The notes: a model not told the origin generated them from the sequence alone. A stretch of DNA of 40,202 nucleotides from Eubacteriales bacterium (GCA_030535295.1 JAUMXK010000014.1:1-40202); one strand, 5' to 3'. Counted from the stretch's first letter, positions 27,490 through 35,699 are shown. Numbers and translations: made by a program.

Positions 27490-27939
27490 TTATTGGGAAA
27501 TGAACTCTTCCGGCTTCAGTAAAATAAAGGAAAGAGTTTCGCCATGGTTATTCAATAGAAAAGGTTGGGTGCAAAATTCTATTCGGAAATATTGGCGTGA
27601 AGAAGAGCGAAACTTTGCTATCACTTTTTTTCCTTCTTCACTGATAAAAAAGTCTCTCAGGGCATAGAGGGACTGTTTTACATCATTTAGATTGACTTGC
27701 GAACGTTTGGCTTTTAATATTACCGCATAGTTGTCGGAAAATTCCCCACGACGGATTTTTTGTATAGTGGCGATTTCGCCGGCGGTATTTAGTCTTTTAA
27801 TATGATAAAACAGCTCATTGGAAGGATTGGTAAACGATTGCAATAGCGATATCCCTTGTATGAAGAGAATCATACCAATGATAAAATACAAACCCAGGCG
27901 TTGTTCGAATGTAGTCAAATTATAAATATCTTCGGACAT
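27490..27939 (-). CDS. Small single-pass membrane protein, unknown family
   Basis: 149 aa with one hydrophobic segment (about 16-36) and a soluble, mixed alpha/beta remainder ending in PEEFISQ. I do not recognise it. AAGGAGGTC precedes the ATG. It lies 19 nt upstream of the Mur-ligase-like gene in the same operon behind a good promoter, so the two probably act together in the envelope. Confidence 0.6.
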   Translation of the reverse strand: MSEDIYNLTTFEQRLGLYFIIGMILFIQGISLLQSFTNPSNELFYHIKRLNTAGEIATIQKIRRGEFSDNYAVILKAKRSQVNLNDVKQSLYALRDFFISEEGKKVIAKFRSSSRQYFRIEFCTQPFLLNNHGETLSFILLKPEEFISQ

Positions 27940-27974
27940 AAAGACCTCCTTGTTTGTGTTTTGTTCTTTTCTTC

Positions 27975-28003
27975 ATAGTAATATGAATCGAAAAATTTGT
28001 CAA
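27975..28003 (-). promoter_or_regulatory. Promoter of the minus-strand membrane-protein pair
   Basis: Minus strand: perfect TTGACA (28003-27998), a 17-nt spacer and TACTAT (27980-27975). Confidence 0.65.
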
Positions 28004-28045
28004 ATTTTTATCATCTTTGGATGAAGCCTCTTGCAAGAATCTCCC

Positions 28046-28074
28046 TTGTTATTTTTTCTTACTTATCCTATAAT
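28046..28074 (+). promoter_or_regulatory. fumC promoter
   Basis: TTGTTA (28046-28051), a 17-nt spacer and perfect TATAAT (28069-28074), giving a leader of about 65 nt before the fumC ATG. Confidence 0.7.
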
Positions 28075-28147
28075 AATCCTAAAGAAAAAATCAAAAAACA
28101 CCAAAAACAAAGTCATAGCAAAAGGGAAATTCTCGAAAGGAAAAAGC

Positions 28148-29512
28148 ATGGAATACCGTATTGAAAAAGACTCCATGGGAGAAATCAAAGTACCGGCGGA
28201 GCACTATTGGGGAGCACAAACAGAGCGAAGCTTACAGTATTTTCGTATCGGTCGGGAGAAAATGCCGGAGGCACTGATAGACAGCTTTGCCATTCTCAAG
28301 TGGGCGGCTGCCAAAGCCAATTTTGCTCTCGGTAAGCTGGATGAAACGAAAAGCACAGTCATTCAAAGCGTTTGTGGCGAGATTCGAAGCGGCAAGTGGC
28401 AGGAGGAGTTTCCGCTTTCCGTTTGGCAAACCGGCAGCGGCACACAAACCAATATGAATGTCAATGAAGTGATAGCGAATCGTGGCAATGAAATAGCAGG
28501 AGAAAAACTGCTCCATGCCAATGACCATGTCAATATGTCGCAAAGCTCCAATGATACCTTTCCGACTGCCATGAATATGTCGGCGGTCTTTGCTCTCAGG
28601 AAAAAGCTTCTTCCGGCAGTGGATGGTTTAATCACAAGCTTTCAAACTTTGGAAAAAGAAAATGAAGGCATCATCAAATCGGGCAGGACACATTTGCAGG
28701 ATGCCGTTCCGATTGCCTTTTCCAAGGAAATCAGTGGATGGAGAGGAATGCTGGAGAAATCCAAAGCAATGATAGAAGTCTCCATAGACGGTTTGCTGGA
28801 GCTTGCCATTGGCGGTACAGCAGTTGGTACCGGACTGAATGCTCCGGAGGGTTTTGCGGAAAAAGTGGTCGAAGAAATCAATGCCCTGACAGGAAGTGAC
28901 TTTAAAAGTGCAGAGAATAAATTCCATGCCCTGACCAGCAAAGATGCCTTTGTGTTTAGCCATGGTGCGCTCAAGGCTTTGGCAGCCAATTTGATGAAGA
29001 TTGCCAATGACATTCGTTGGCTTGCCAGTGGGCCACGCTGTGGACTGGGTGAAATCAGCATTCCGGCAAATGAGCCGGGCAGCTCGATTATGCCGGGCAA
29101 GGTCAATCCGACGCAAAGCGAAGCCCTGACCATGATTGCCGTTCAGGTCATGGCCAATGATGTGGCGGTCGGTATGGCGGCATCGCAGGGAAATTTTCAG
29201 CTCAATGTCTTTATGCCGGTTTGTATTTACAATTATTTGCAGTCGGTGGAGCTTTTGGCAGACGGGATAGACTCTTTCCGCCGGCACTGTGCTAGCGGTA
29301 TCAAAGCCAATCCCGAAAAGATGCGGGAAAATCTCTATCGTTCGCTGATGACTGCTACCGCCCTCAATCCGTATATTGGCTACGACAATGTGGCAAAAGT
29401 CGTGAAAAAGGCGCATCAGGAAAATTTGACATTAAGAGAATCCTGCGTAGAATTGGGATTTTTGAGTGAAGAAGAGTTTGATAAACTCTATCATCCGGAA
29501 TGGCAGGGCTAA
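28148..29512 (+). CDS. fumC: Fumarate hydratase, class II
   Basis: Interconverts fumarate and L-malate; iron-independent homotetramer, cytoplasmic. The start at 28148 (MEYRIEKDSMGEI) follows GAAAGGA and gives 454 aa, the normal length; the in-frame upstream extension has no family similarity. Visible signatures: WQTGSGTQTNMNVNEV, SQSSNDTFPTA, SGRTHLQDA (catalytic His) and the mobile loop PGSSIMPGKVNPTQ with Ser312/Ser313. It lies just upstream of malic enzyme, so fumarate, malate and pyruvate can be linked. Confidence 0.96.
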   Translation: MEYRIEKDSMGEIKVPAEHYWGAQTERSLQYFRIGREKMPEALIDSFAILKWAAAKANFALGKLDETKSTVIQSVCGEIRSGKWQEEFPLSVWQTGSGTQTNMNVNEVIANRGNEIAGEKLLHANDHVNMSQSSNDTFPTAMNMSAVFALRKKLLPAVDGLITSFQTLEKENEGIIKSGRTHLQDAVPIAFSKEISGWRGMLEKSKAMIEVSIDGLLELAIGGTAVGTGLNAPEGFAEKVVEEINALTGSDFKSAENKFHALTSKDAFVFSHGALKALAANLMKIANDIRWLASGPRCGLGEISIPANEPGSSIMPGKVNPTQSEALTMIAVQVMANDVAVGMAASQGNFQLNVFMPVCIYNYLQSVELLADGIDSFRRHCASGIKANPEKMRENLYRSLMTATALNPYIGYDNVAKVVKKAHQENLTLRESCVELGFLSEEEFDKLYHPEWQG

Positions 29513-29633
29513 TCTTCATATCAAAGGGCAATCGTTTCGGATATGCAGACAGCCAGGAAACAGGTGAAAGATAAATGGAAGAAAAGCCGGCAGAATCAGA
29601 ATAAAAAATAAGATTAAAAATTAGGAGAATATC

Positions 29634-30782
29634 ATGGATTATAAAAAATTAAGTTTGGAATTGCATGAACAAAAAAGAGGAAAAATCAGTGTAAGATCCA
29701 AAATCAAGGTAGAAAATAAGGAAGACCTTAGTATTGCCTATACTCCCGGTGTAGCTGAGCCTTGCCTGAAGATTGCGGAAAACAAGGAAAATGCCTATAA
29801 ATATACCGCCAAAGGAAATCTCGTGGCTGTGGTCACGGACGGTACAGCAGTGCTGGGGCTGGGTGACATCGGGCCGGAGGCGGCGATGCCGGTGATGGAG
29901 GGTAAGGCGATATTGTTTAAAGAGTTTGGCGGCGTGGATGCATTGCCGATTTGTTTGGCAACCAAAGATGTGGAAGAAATCGTCCAAACCGTCAAAAGGA
30001 TAGCACCGACCTTTGGCGGAATCAATCTGGAGGACATTTCCGCCCCACGCTGCTTTGAAATCGAAGAAAGACTGCAAAAGGAACTGGATATACCGGTGTT
30101 TCATGATGACCAACATGGTACGGCGATTGCCCTTTGTGCCGGTCTTATCAATGCTTGCCGTTTGCTGGGCAAAGAAATGAAGCAGCAAAAAGTAGTTATC
30201 AGCGGTGCCGGTGCTGCCGGTGTTGCGATTGCCAAGCTCCTTTTAGCATTCGGCTTGACCGAAATCGTGCTGCTTGACCGCAAAGGAGCGATTTCTGTCG
30301 ATGAGGAAAATCTGACACCGGCAAAACGGGAGATTGCACTCCTGACCAATCCCCATAGAGAAAAAGGAAGCCTTGCCGATGTCATCAGGGGCAAAGATGT
30401 TTTTATCGGAGTATCCGCACCGAACATTATGACCGCACAAATGGTACAGACTATGAATCCGGATGCCATGATATTTGCCATGTCCAATCCGGTGCCGGAG
30501 ATTATGCCGGAAGAGGCCCGCAAAGGCGGTGCAGCGATTATTGCCACCGGCAGAAGTGACTTCCCGAATCAAATCAATAATGTACTGGTATTTCCGGGAC
30601 TGTTTCGAGGGGCGCTTGACAGCAGAGCAAAGCAAATTACCGAGCCGATGAAAATGGCGGCAACCCTTGCGATTGCCGATTTAATTTCACCGGAGGAATT
30701 GACAGCGGAGTATATCATTCCGGATGCCTTTGACAAGCGAGTGGCAAAAGCTGTTGCCGAAGCCGTTGCCAAGTGTAAATAG
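29634..30782 (+). CDS. Malic enzyme (malate dehydrogenase, oxaloacetate-decarboxylating)
   Basis: Oxidative decarboxylation of malate to pyruvate and CO2. The 382-aa protein is the short bacterial type: SIAYTPGVAEPC (with the catalytic Tyr), VVTDGTAVLGLGDIGP, LEDISAPRCFEIE and FHDDQHGTA (metal and substrate residues). The nucleotide-binding SGAGAAGVAIAKLL near 187 and MSNPVPEI follow. No C-terminal phosphotransacetylase domain is present. NAD is the likely cofactor but cannot be proved here. TTAGGAG precedes the ATG. It follows fumC by 121 nt and ends in a strong terminator. Confidence 0.94.
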   Translation: MDYKKLSLELHEQKRGKISVRSKIKVENKEDLSIAYTPGVAEPCLKIAENKENAYKYTAKGNLVAVVTDGTAVLGLGDIGPEAAMPVMEGKAILFKEFGGVDALPICLATKDVEEIVQTVKRIAPTFGGINLEDISAPRCFEIEERLQKELDIPVFHDDQHGTAIALCAGLINACRLLGKEMKQQKVVISGAGAAGVAIAKLLLAFGLTEIVLLDRKGAISVDEENLTPAKREIALLTNPHREKGSLADVIRGKDVFIGVSAPNIMTAQMVQTMNPDAMIFAMSNPVPEIMPEEARKGGAAIIATGRSDFPNQINNVLVFPGLFRGALDSRAKQITEPMKMAATLAIADLISPEELTAEYIIPDAFDKRVAKAVAEAVAKCK

Positions 30783-30813
30783 AGAAGTTATGAAGTGAAT
30801 AAATAAAAACCTT

Positions 30814-30850
30814 AAAAAAGCTCTTTGCCGGTTGGCAGAGAGCTTTTTGG
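30814..30850. terminator. Bidirectional terminator between malic enzyme and regulator genes
   Basis: AAAAAGCTCTTTGCC (30815-30829) pairs with GGCAGAGAGCTTTTT (30834-30848) over 15 bp with one G-U and a 4-nt loop. A/T runs on both sides let it serve the convergent genes. Confidence 0.88.
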
Positions 30851-30901
30851 AGTTTTTAAGAAATTTTGGGGGAGAAATGTAAATTGATTAAGTCAAAAAA
30901 G

Positions 30902-31831
30902 TCATTCAAATGATAAAAAATTATCAATGCTGAAGTGAAAAATTTCGGTACATTTTTTTCTAAGCCATTGAAGCCGCTTTGTATCCCCCATAGCTTCAGA
31001 CAAGCGATAGGAAATCAGAAAATCATGTTGTGCATCGGGGCTACCTGAGGCGTATTCTATATGACCCTTGGCATAATATAGCTGAGGTAAATGGTTTAAA
31101 CGATTGTTTTCTCGGAGCTGTGAAATGCCTTTTTCCAAGATTTCCAAGGATTTATGGAAAAAATCGGCAAAAGCATAAAAGTAGGCAAGCTGAATGCAGA
31201 TTTGTGCAAAGGAAAAATCATTTGGAGGGCAGATGGCATAAAGGTACTGATATATCTCGATAGCATATTCATTGCTTATTTTTTTTAGGTATCGCAGGGT
31301 ATCAATGTAATTATCAAGAATCTTAAAGTCTAAGGAAAGATAGACATAATCCGAATAATGCTCTAAGCGGAAAGAACAAAAGCGTTGTTTTAACGCCATT
31401 AAGAAAAAGGACTCTGCCTGTTCATAATTACCATTGTGCTTTGCAATAGCTCCATTTGCAAATAAAAGCAAACGATCGTAGTAAGGAATTAGAGGTGAGT
31501 TGTGCTCTATTTGAATCACATCTTTTAAAAGTTCGTGTAGCTGCTTGGCATCTTCTAGGGAAAGATTTTTTTGGAGGAGCTGCTTAATGTTGGAGTCATA
31601 ATCATTTGACGAGGATTGAAAGCGATAAAAATAATCGCATAAATCAAGGGAATATACAGAAGATAACATCTCCAAAAGCTCGTATTTTGGCATTTGCTGT
31701 CCGGATTCATACCGCAACAAAGTGTTTTTGCTGATTCCATGATTGGATATGGCAACAACATCCGCAATGGTAAGACCTTTTTCTATGCGAATTGTTTTTA
31801 ATATTTTTCCAAATTTAGTAAGAAATGGCAT
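30902..31831 (-). CDS. Rgg/RRNPP-type transcriptional regulator (HTH plus helical repeats)
   Basis: 309 aa from ATG 31831, preceded by AAAGGAGGAG. The N-terminus (about 5-62) is an XRE helix-turn-helix (KILKTIRIEKGLTIADV, then ISKNTLLRYESGQQMP). The rest is all-helical with TPR-like repeats, the layout of Rgg, PlcR and PrgX regulators, which bind short signalling peptides. It is transcribed away from a CPBP protease gene and sits about 65 bp from one copy of a 70-bp element that recurs ahead of the bacteriocin operon. Control of those promoters by this protein is a strong inference. No convincing pheromone gene is visible. Confidence 0.8.
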   Translation of the reverse strand: MPFLTKFGKILKTIRIEKGLTIADVVAISNHGISKNTLLRYESGQQMPKYELLEMLSSVYSLDLCDYFYRFQSSSNDYDSNIKQLLQKNLSLEDAKQLHELLKDVIQIEHNSPLIPYYDRLLLFANGAIAKHNGNYEQAESFFLMALKQRFCSFRLEHYSDYVYLSLDFKILDNYIDTLRYLKKISNEYAIEIYQYLYAICPPNDFSFAQICIQLAYFYAFADFFHKSLEILEKGISQLRENNRLNHLPQLYYAKGHIEYASGSPDAQHDFLISYRLSEAMGDTKRLQWLRKKCTEIFHFSIDNFLSFE

Positions 31832-31864
31832 TTTCTCCTCCTTTTGCAAAAAAACTCAAATATT

Positions 31865-31893
31865 ATTCTAATACATAGTTAAATATTTGTCAA
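31865..31893 (-). promoter_or_regulatory. Promoter of the Rgg-like regulator
   Basis: Minus strand: perfect TTGACA (31893-31888), a 17-nt spacer and TAGAAT (31870-31865). It lies back-to-back with element A. Confidence 0.7.
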
Positions 31894-31896
31894 TAG

Positions 31897-31966
31897 AAAG
31901 TCTCTTTTTTTGGGCTTGAAAAAGGAATAGTATCATGATAATTTGAATAAAGATTAAAGCATTAAA
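31897..31966 (+). promoter_or_regulatory. Shared 70-bp promoter element, copy A
   Basis: Matches copy B (33646-33715) at 61 of 70 positions without gaps. Six of the nine differences fall in one 10-nt block between the likely -35 and -10. It contains AAGTC / GGCTT half-sites, TTGGGC and CATGATAAT. It drives the CPBP gene and abuts the regulator promoter, so it is a candidate Rgg target site. Confidence 0.7.
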
Positions 31967-32079
31967 AAAAAATAAAATGAGAACTCTATGGATGGATATT
32001 CCATTTGGAAGAGGGCTTGATTGATAGAGTTATTTCAAACATCGGATGGAGAGCATATTTAAAGGTTGAAAGGACAAAA

Positions 32080-32667
32080 ATGGAAGAAAATAAAGAAAAA
32101 TTATTTAATAAGACAACCTTTTATCGGATGGCGAAAGTTACCACATTTGTATTGTTACTTACTCTTTTCACAATGATATGTGTTGTAATTATTTTGCAGA
32201 TGCTTCTTGATGGTGGGACAATTACAATGGAAGATTTGAAGCCGTTGATGTTTGTAAAGATAACGGTTTGGGATATTTTGGTTTTTTCAACAATGGAGGA
32301 AATAGTGTTTAGAAAACTGATTTTGGGTTATCTGGAAAAAAGAAAGCTAAAGTACAGTAATGCAATACAAGCGTTCCTATTTGCGGCGGTTCATGGCAAC
32401 TTGTTTAAAATACCAAATACATTTTTATCCGGCTTAATTTATGGGAATGTATATTTAAAAGAGAAAAGAGTGATATACACAATTATTTTACATTTGATAA
32501 AAAATTTTGGAGTGATTATAATCACAGAGTACTTTTCAGACATAATTTGGCTTGCTAGTTTATATGTTTTAGTTGCGGCATTATGTATTTGTGGAATTGG
32601 GCTCTACTTGATATGGAAAAGTATAGATATCAAACTGTTTTCCTTAAAAGGTATAAACCATATTTGA
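32080..32667 (+). CDS. CPBP-family intramembrane metalloprotease
   Basis: A CAAX-protease/bacteriocin-processing (Abi) family membrane protein of 195 aa. AAAGGA favours the ATG at 32080. Conserved motifs: EEIVFR (Glu73, Glu74, Arg78), FAAVH (His105) and HLIKN (His138, Asn142), within about five membrane segments (about 18-42, 61-80, 95-125, 130-150, 158-180). Members in bacteriocin loci often give immunity or handle peptides. It stands right after copy A of the shared promoter element. Confidence 0.85.
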   Translation: MEENKEKLFNKTTFYRMAKVTTFVLLLTLFTMICVVIILQMLLDGGTITMEDLKPLMFVKITVWDILVFSTMEEIVFRKLILGYLEKRKLKYSNAIQAFLFAAVHGNLFKIPNTFLSGLIYGNVYLKEKRVIYTIILHLIKNFGVIIITEYFSDIIWLASLYVLVAALCICGIGLYLIWKSIDIKLFSLKGINHI

Positions 32668-32729
32668 GATACCTTTACCGGAAGACTTTCAGGAGTATAC
32701 GAATTTTTATAATTTGAGAGGTATGAATT

Positions 32730-32939
32730 ATGAATACAAAAAAGATTTCGGGGATTCTCGTATTATCTTTTTCAATTACTTTAGCAACGGCTTCACAATT
32801 TGTGTGGACATGGCGTTCGACAATGTTTTTGATTTGTCTGTCATGTTCGTTTTTATCAGTCATATTGGAGATGAAAAATAAATATAATTTAGAAATCAAG
32901 GCATTAAAGAAAGAACTTGAAAAAGCGAAAGGAAGATAG
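32730..32939 (+). CDS. Small membrane protein with coiled-coil tail
   Basis: 69 aa: two short hydrophobic segments (about 7-24 and 31-46), then a charged helix ending ALKKELEKAKGR. GAGAGG precedes the ATG. No known family. It lies 2 nt upstream of the next gene. A frameshifted second copy sits at 35700. A role in immunity to the nearby peptides is possible but not shown. Confidence 0.55.
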   Translation: MNTKKISGILVLSFSITLATASQFVWTWRSTMFLICLSCSFLSVILEMKNKYNLEIKALKKELEKAKGR

Positions 32940-32941
32940 CT

Positions 32942-33394
32942 ATGAAAACATACTGGAGATATTTTATTCATTACTTTCTTATAACATTTAGTTTATTTTT
33001 AGCATTGAAGATTCTGTCGATTTTTGATAAGGAGCTTCGATTCGACGCTCTTTATATGATGATAGGAATGGGTGCGATTTTGATATTTTCTTTTCTTATG
33101 GCACTATTTGCTTCGCAATACATAGCAGGCATCAGAAAAATGGTGTTTGCAACTAAGGATGAGAAAATCTGCTCGGAACTGGAGAATATTATCCTGACTA
33201 AGACACCGAAAAAGGTAAAAGAAGAAGGGAAAGACGAGTATGGAAATGATAAGAATGTATATACGCAAAAAAATTGGTATAGCAAATGGCTGACAAGCCC
33301 GATTGTATTGGTAAAAAAAGAAGATAGACTTATCTTAGAGATACCGGAAGGGTACTATAAACTGTTTCGAGAAAGCTACGAAAGATATCTATAA
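32942..33394 (+). CDS. Two-segment membrane protein, unknown family
   Basis: 150 aa with two membrane segments (about 8-27 and 38-60), then a charged cytoplasmic region with a Lys/Glu-rich stretch and the C-terminus GYYKLFRESYERYL. AAAGGAAG precedes the ATG. Co-transcribed with the 69-aa gene. A truncated copy lies at 35909-36199, so the pair has been duplicated together. Function unknown. Confidence 0.55.
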   Translation: MKTYWRYFIHYFLITFSLFLALKILSIFDKELRFDALYMMIGMGAILIFSFLMALFASQYIAGIRKMVFATKDEKICSELENIILTKTPKKVKEEGKDEYGNDKNVYTQKNWYSKWLTSPIVLVKKEDRLILEIPEGYYKLFRESYERYL

Positions 33395-33455
33395 ATAGAA
33401 GTATAGTATAATAAAAAGGGAAACACACGAAAACAGCAGAAAGCGAAGAGACACT

Positions 33456-33645
33456 ATGTTTAAAAAATATACATTCATACGACAACATGATATAACCGAT
33501 TGTGGCAAAGCAGCATGGCTTTAAAATGCCGATTGCCAAGATTCGGGAGATTGCCGGTACAGATAAGCAGGGGACAAATGCTTTGGGGATGATAAAGACA
33601 GCGGAGAGTTTGGGCATTGGAGATATGGAATTGCAATGGAAACAA
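33456..33645 (+). pseudogene. Remnant of a C39 peptidase-containing bacteriocin ABC exporter
   Basis: The frame starts MFKKYTFIRQHDITDCGKAA, which fits the opening of the C39 peptidase domain of double-glycine peptide exporters (Gln10, catalytic Cys16). It then stops at TAA 33522. In another frame the domain resumes with HGFKMPIAKIREIAGTDK and GTNALGMIKTAESLG, so a piece between the two was deleted. The frame then runs into promoter copy B; the membrane and ATPase domains are gone. It is direct evidence that the locus once had its own exporter. The 372-nt gap 33395-33766 holds only this and copy B. Confidence 0.75.
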
Positions 33646-33715
33646 AAAGTCTCTTTTTTTGGACTTGAAAAATGACTTATGCTATGATAATTTGAATAAA
33701 GATTAAAACATTAAA
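33646..33715 (+). promoter_or_regulatory. Shared 70-bp promoter element, copy B
   Basis: 61 of 70 positions match copy A. Contains the inverted half-sites AAGTC (33647-33651) and GACTT (33662-33666), TTGGAC as a possible -35 and TATGATAAT as -10. It precedes the operon with the two double-glycine peptides. Confidence 0.7.
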
Positions 33716-33766
33716 GAAAACGAAAAAATATCAAAACATTATATAAAACTCAAAGAGGAGCATAAT

Positions 33767-34201
33767 ATGGATTTAAATAAAGAATTATCTCAAAGTAATT
33801 TATTGTCTTATCGGGGGAAACTAAGCCAAGCAGAAATTACACAGAAGATGATGGAGATAGTAAAATACTTGCAAAATAGACAGATTTCTTTTTGTGGAGA
33901 TGTGATTACAGTGACTTACGGACTGGAAGCGGATAAATATGATATAGAGATATTGATTCCGCTTAAAGAGCAGGTAGAATTACCGGAATATCATTTTAAA
34001 TCTAGATTATTAATTACCAATGCAGTTTATCAAAAGGTGGAACGAGCAGAGGAGTTAACCAATATACTTGAAAATCTGGATAAAAAAATAAGAGAAAAGG
34101 GATTAAACCCGATTACAGGATATTATGTTTATCAAAAAAATGTAGGTAAATCCAACATGGAGATAGAAATCTATGTAGGCATTAATCCGAACATAATGTA
34201 G
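33767..34201 (+). CDS. Small GyrI-like or DUF5085-like protein, function unknown
   Basis: 144 aa, soluble, alternating helices and strands (VITVTYGLE, YDIEILIPL, a helix with RAEELTNILENLDKKI, then NMEIEIYVGI). The layout resembles GyrI-type effector-binding domains; I cannot assign it firmly. AGAGGAG precedes the ATG. It is the first gene after promoter copy B and is upstream of the bacteriocin-like peptides. Confidence 0.5.
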   Translation: MDLNKELSQSNLLSYRGKLSQAEITQKMMEIVKYLQNRQISFCGDVITVTYGLEADKYDIEILIPLKEQVELPEYHFKSRLLITNAVYQKVERAEELTNILENLDKKIREKGLNPITGYYVYQKNVGKSNMEIEIYVGINPNIM

Positions 34202-34292
34202 TTATTCATCGGTTATAGTACGAAATGCGCATAAGTAACCGTTGAAGATAATAGAAACCATAAAAAAATATGATTATTGAAGAAAGGAAAAA

Positions 34293-34535
34293 ATGAAATC
34301 AAAATTTAATAACTTAACAAATGACGAATTATTAGTTGAAAATGGCGGAGGAGTATTGATGGGAGCAGCATCGGCGGTTTTGGGTACTCTGTCGGCATCA
34401 GTAGCTATAGTATCTGCAATATCAGTGCCTGTTACTGGGTGGGCTGGAGTTGGTGTAGCGTCTGGAGGTGCACTAATGGCAAAGGAATGCTATGAAGAAG
34501 CATTTAAAGAATTTGCAGAAGGAACATTGTGGTAG
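34293..34535 (+). CDS. Double-glycine bacteriocin-like peptide 1
   Basis: 80 aa. The leader is typical of peptides cut by C39 exporters: LTNDELLVENGG, with cleavage expected after Gly19 (or Gly20). The core is hydrophobic and Gly/Ala-rich (GVLMGAASAVLG, then GWAGVGVASGGAL) and ends EFAEGTLW. AGAAAGGAAAAA precedes the ATG. Peptide 2 starts 16 nt after its stop, the usual layout of a two-peptide (class IIb) bacteriocin. Antimicrobial action is inferred. Confidence 0.8.
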   Translation: MKSKFNNLTNDELLVENGGGVLMGAASAVLGTLSASVAIVSAISVPVTGWAGVGVASGGALMAKECYEEAFKEFAEGTLW

Positions 34536-34551
34536 AAAAAGGAAGACTGAA

Positions 34552-34761
34552 ATGGAAGTATTGAGAATAGAAGAATTAGCTACAATTGATGGCGGAGTGA
34601 ATGGAAGTAAAATATTTTGGGGAGCTACAGAAATTCTTGGGGGTGTTGCGGGCCTTAAAGGTGCACTGGCTACAGGAGTCTTAGCACCATTGGTTGCAGT
34701 GGGATCTTGCATTGCGATTGCAAAAGGTGTTTATGATGTTATAGACGGCTTAATGGAATAA
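34552..34761 (+). CDS. Double-glycine bacteriocin-like peptide 2
   Basis: 69 aa from ATG 34552, preceded by AAAGGAAG; a longer in-frame start at 34492 overlaps peptide 1 and would hide the leader. The leader is RIEELATIDGG with cleavage after Gly15. The 54-aa core is Gly-rich with GxxxG spacing (ILGGVAGLKGALATG) and a helical, acidic end (YDVIDGLME). Likely partner of peptide 1. A hairpin terminator follows at once. Confidence 0.8.
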   Translation: MEVLRIEELATIDGGVNGSKIFWGATEILGGVAGLKGALATGVLAPLVAVGSCIAIAKGVYDVIDGLME

Positions 34762-34776
34762 AGTAAATATGTTAAC

Positions 34777-34820
34777 AAAGTATAGTATATCTTGGAATTA
34801 GAGAGCATACTATACTTTTG
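34777..34820 (+). terminator. Terminator of the peptide operon
   Basis: AAAGTATAGTAT (34777-34788) pairs perfectly with ATACTATACTTT (34807-34818), with an 18-nt loop and Ts at the stem end. Confidence 0.75.
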
Positions 34821-34845
34821 GCATTTTGGCAAAGGAGAGTGTAAA

Positions 34846-35424
34846 ATGCGAAGAAGTATAATTTTATTGGTATTAAACTTAATAAACTATTTTTTGCTTA
34901 TTTCAGGTCATCTATTTTTGGGGAATAAAGACTGGTTTGAGAGTGCAATAATACTAATAGTTAATTTTGTATATACATATAAATATTACAAAAAAATAGA
35001 ATTTTATACCAAGGATAAAGTTGAAATACTTTATGAGAAAAACTATTTTTATTTTGATATATTAATCAACTGCTTCTTAATGATTTCGATTATTATAACA
35101 AATGTATATGGAATAGATCGACTGTATGTTCCGGTTACAATCGTAAATGCGGTTATTTTTGGGGTGATGTATCATAATGAAATTATGGTTGGTAAAAATT
35201 ATATTTTTTATCGTTCAGAAGTCTATAGTAGAGGTCTGCTACAGGAAATTTTAGAAGAAGGGAAAGAAATAAAAAATGGTTGGTATGGAGTAACATTTGA
35301 AAAGGTGGCAAAATATTTTAATTTGGAGAGTGATTATGTTATCTGCCGATTTAAAAAGAATAGGAAAATTAAGTATTTGCCAATTAATAAAAGTTATATT
35401 TCTCATTTAAAATTACCAAAATAG
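34846..35424 (+). CDS. Membrane protein, possible immunity protein
   Basis: 192 aa from ATG 34846 (AAAGGAGA upstream). Four hydrophobic segments (about 4-24, 30-45, 70-90, 97-115), then a soluble basic C-terminal half ending SHLKLPK. No family recognised. Position right after the two-peptide genes is where immunity proteins are usually found; this is the only reason for the suggestion. Confidence 0.5.
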   Translation: MRRSIILLVLNLINYFLLISGHLFLGNKDWFESAIILIVNFVYTYKYYKKIEFYTKDKVEILYEKNYFYFDILINCFLMISIIITNVYGIDRLYVPVTIVNAVIFGVMYHNEIMVGKNYIFYRSEVYSRGLLQEILEEGKEIKNGWYGVTFEKVAKYFNLESDYVICRFKKNRKIKYLPINKSYISHLKLPK

Positions 35425-35476
35425 TTAACTAGGCTTGCTTAAAAAATAGGCAAGTTTGGCTGGGGAGCAATTGAAA

Positions 35477-35623
35477 ATGAAATTTTATAACGAGTGTCTA
35501 TTACTTCATGGCAAGGATAGAATATATAAACGGAGAGCACAAAATACGGATATTATAGAAAACACAGGAATAATTCATCGACAAATGAAAAGCAACGAAA
35601 GAGAACGAATAGTTATTAAATAA
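35477..35623 (+). pseudogene. 3' fragment of a duplicated membrane-protein gene
   Basis: A 48-aa frame whose sequence (HGKDRIYKRRAQNTDIIE) matches the C-terminus of the gene ending at 36889 (HCKDRVYKLRAQNNDIIE). The membrane part is missing. Part of repeat D2. Confidence 0.7.
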
Positions 35624-35660
35624 ATGCTTTTTAAACATGACTTATAAATACGGTTTTACT
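35496..35660. repeat. Duplicated segment D2, first copy
   Basis: About 165 nt similar to 36762-36930, including the coding tail and about 35 nt beyond the stop. Confidence 0.75.
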
Positions 35661-35699
35661 AAAAAAAATGTTGAATTTATGGGAATAACGAAGAAAATT

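Larger units (their letters stand above)
32730..33424. repeat. Duplicated segment D1, intact copy
   Basis: The 695-nt segment carrying the 69-aa and 150-aa genes recurs at 35700-36228. The second copy is shorter by 166 nt: one internal deletion of 164 nt and two single-base losses. Confidence 0.85.

Noticed and set aside
28628..29416. 262-codon minus-strand frame
   Set aside because: Antisense to fumC and without family features.
31977..32024. 15-codon frame MRTLWMDIPFGRGLD between promoter copy A and the CPBP gene, a conceivable signalling peptide
   Set aside because: No ribosome binding site, no hydrophobic export segment and no counterpart after copy B. It stays a curiosity only.
34492..34551. 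Longer start for bacteriocin-like peptide 2
   Set aside because: Would overlap peptide 1 and bury the double-glycine leader; the ATG at 34552 has its own ribosome binding site.
35434..35456. Hairpin CTTGC / GCAAG after the 192-aa membrane-protein gene
   Set aside because: Five base pairs with a 10-nt loop and only three Ts after it; too weak to call a terminator.
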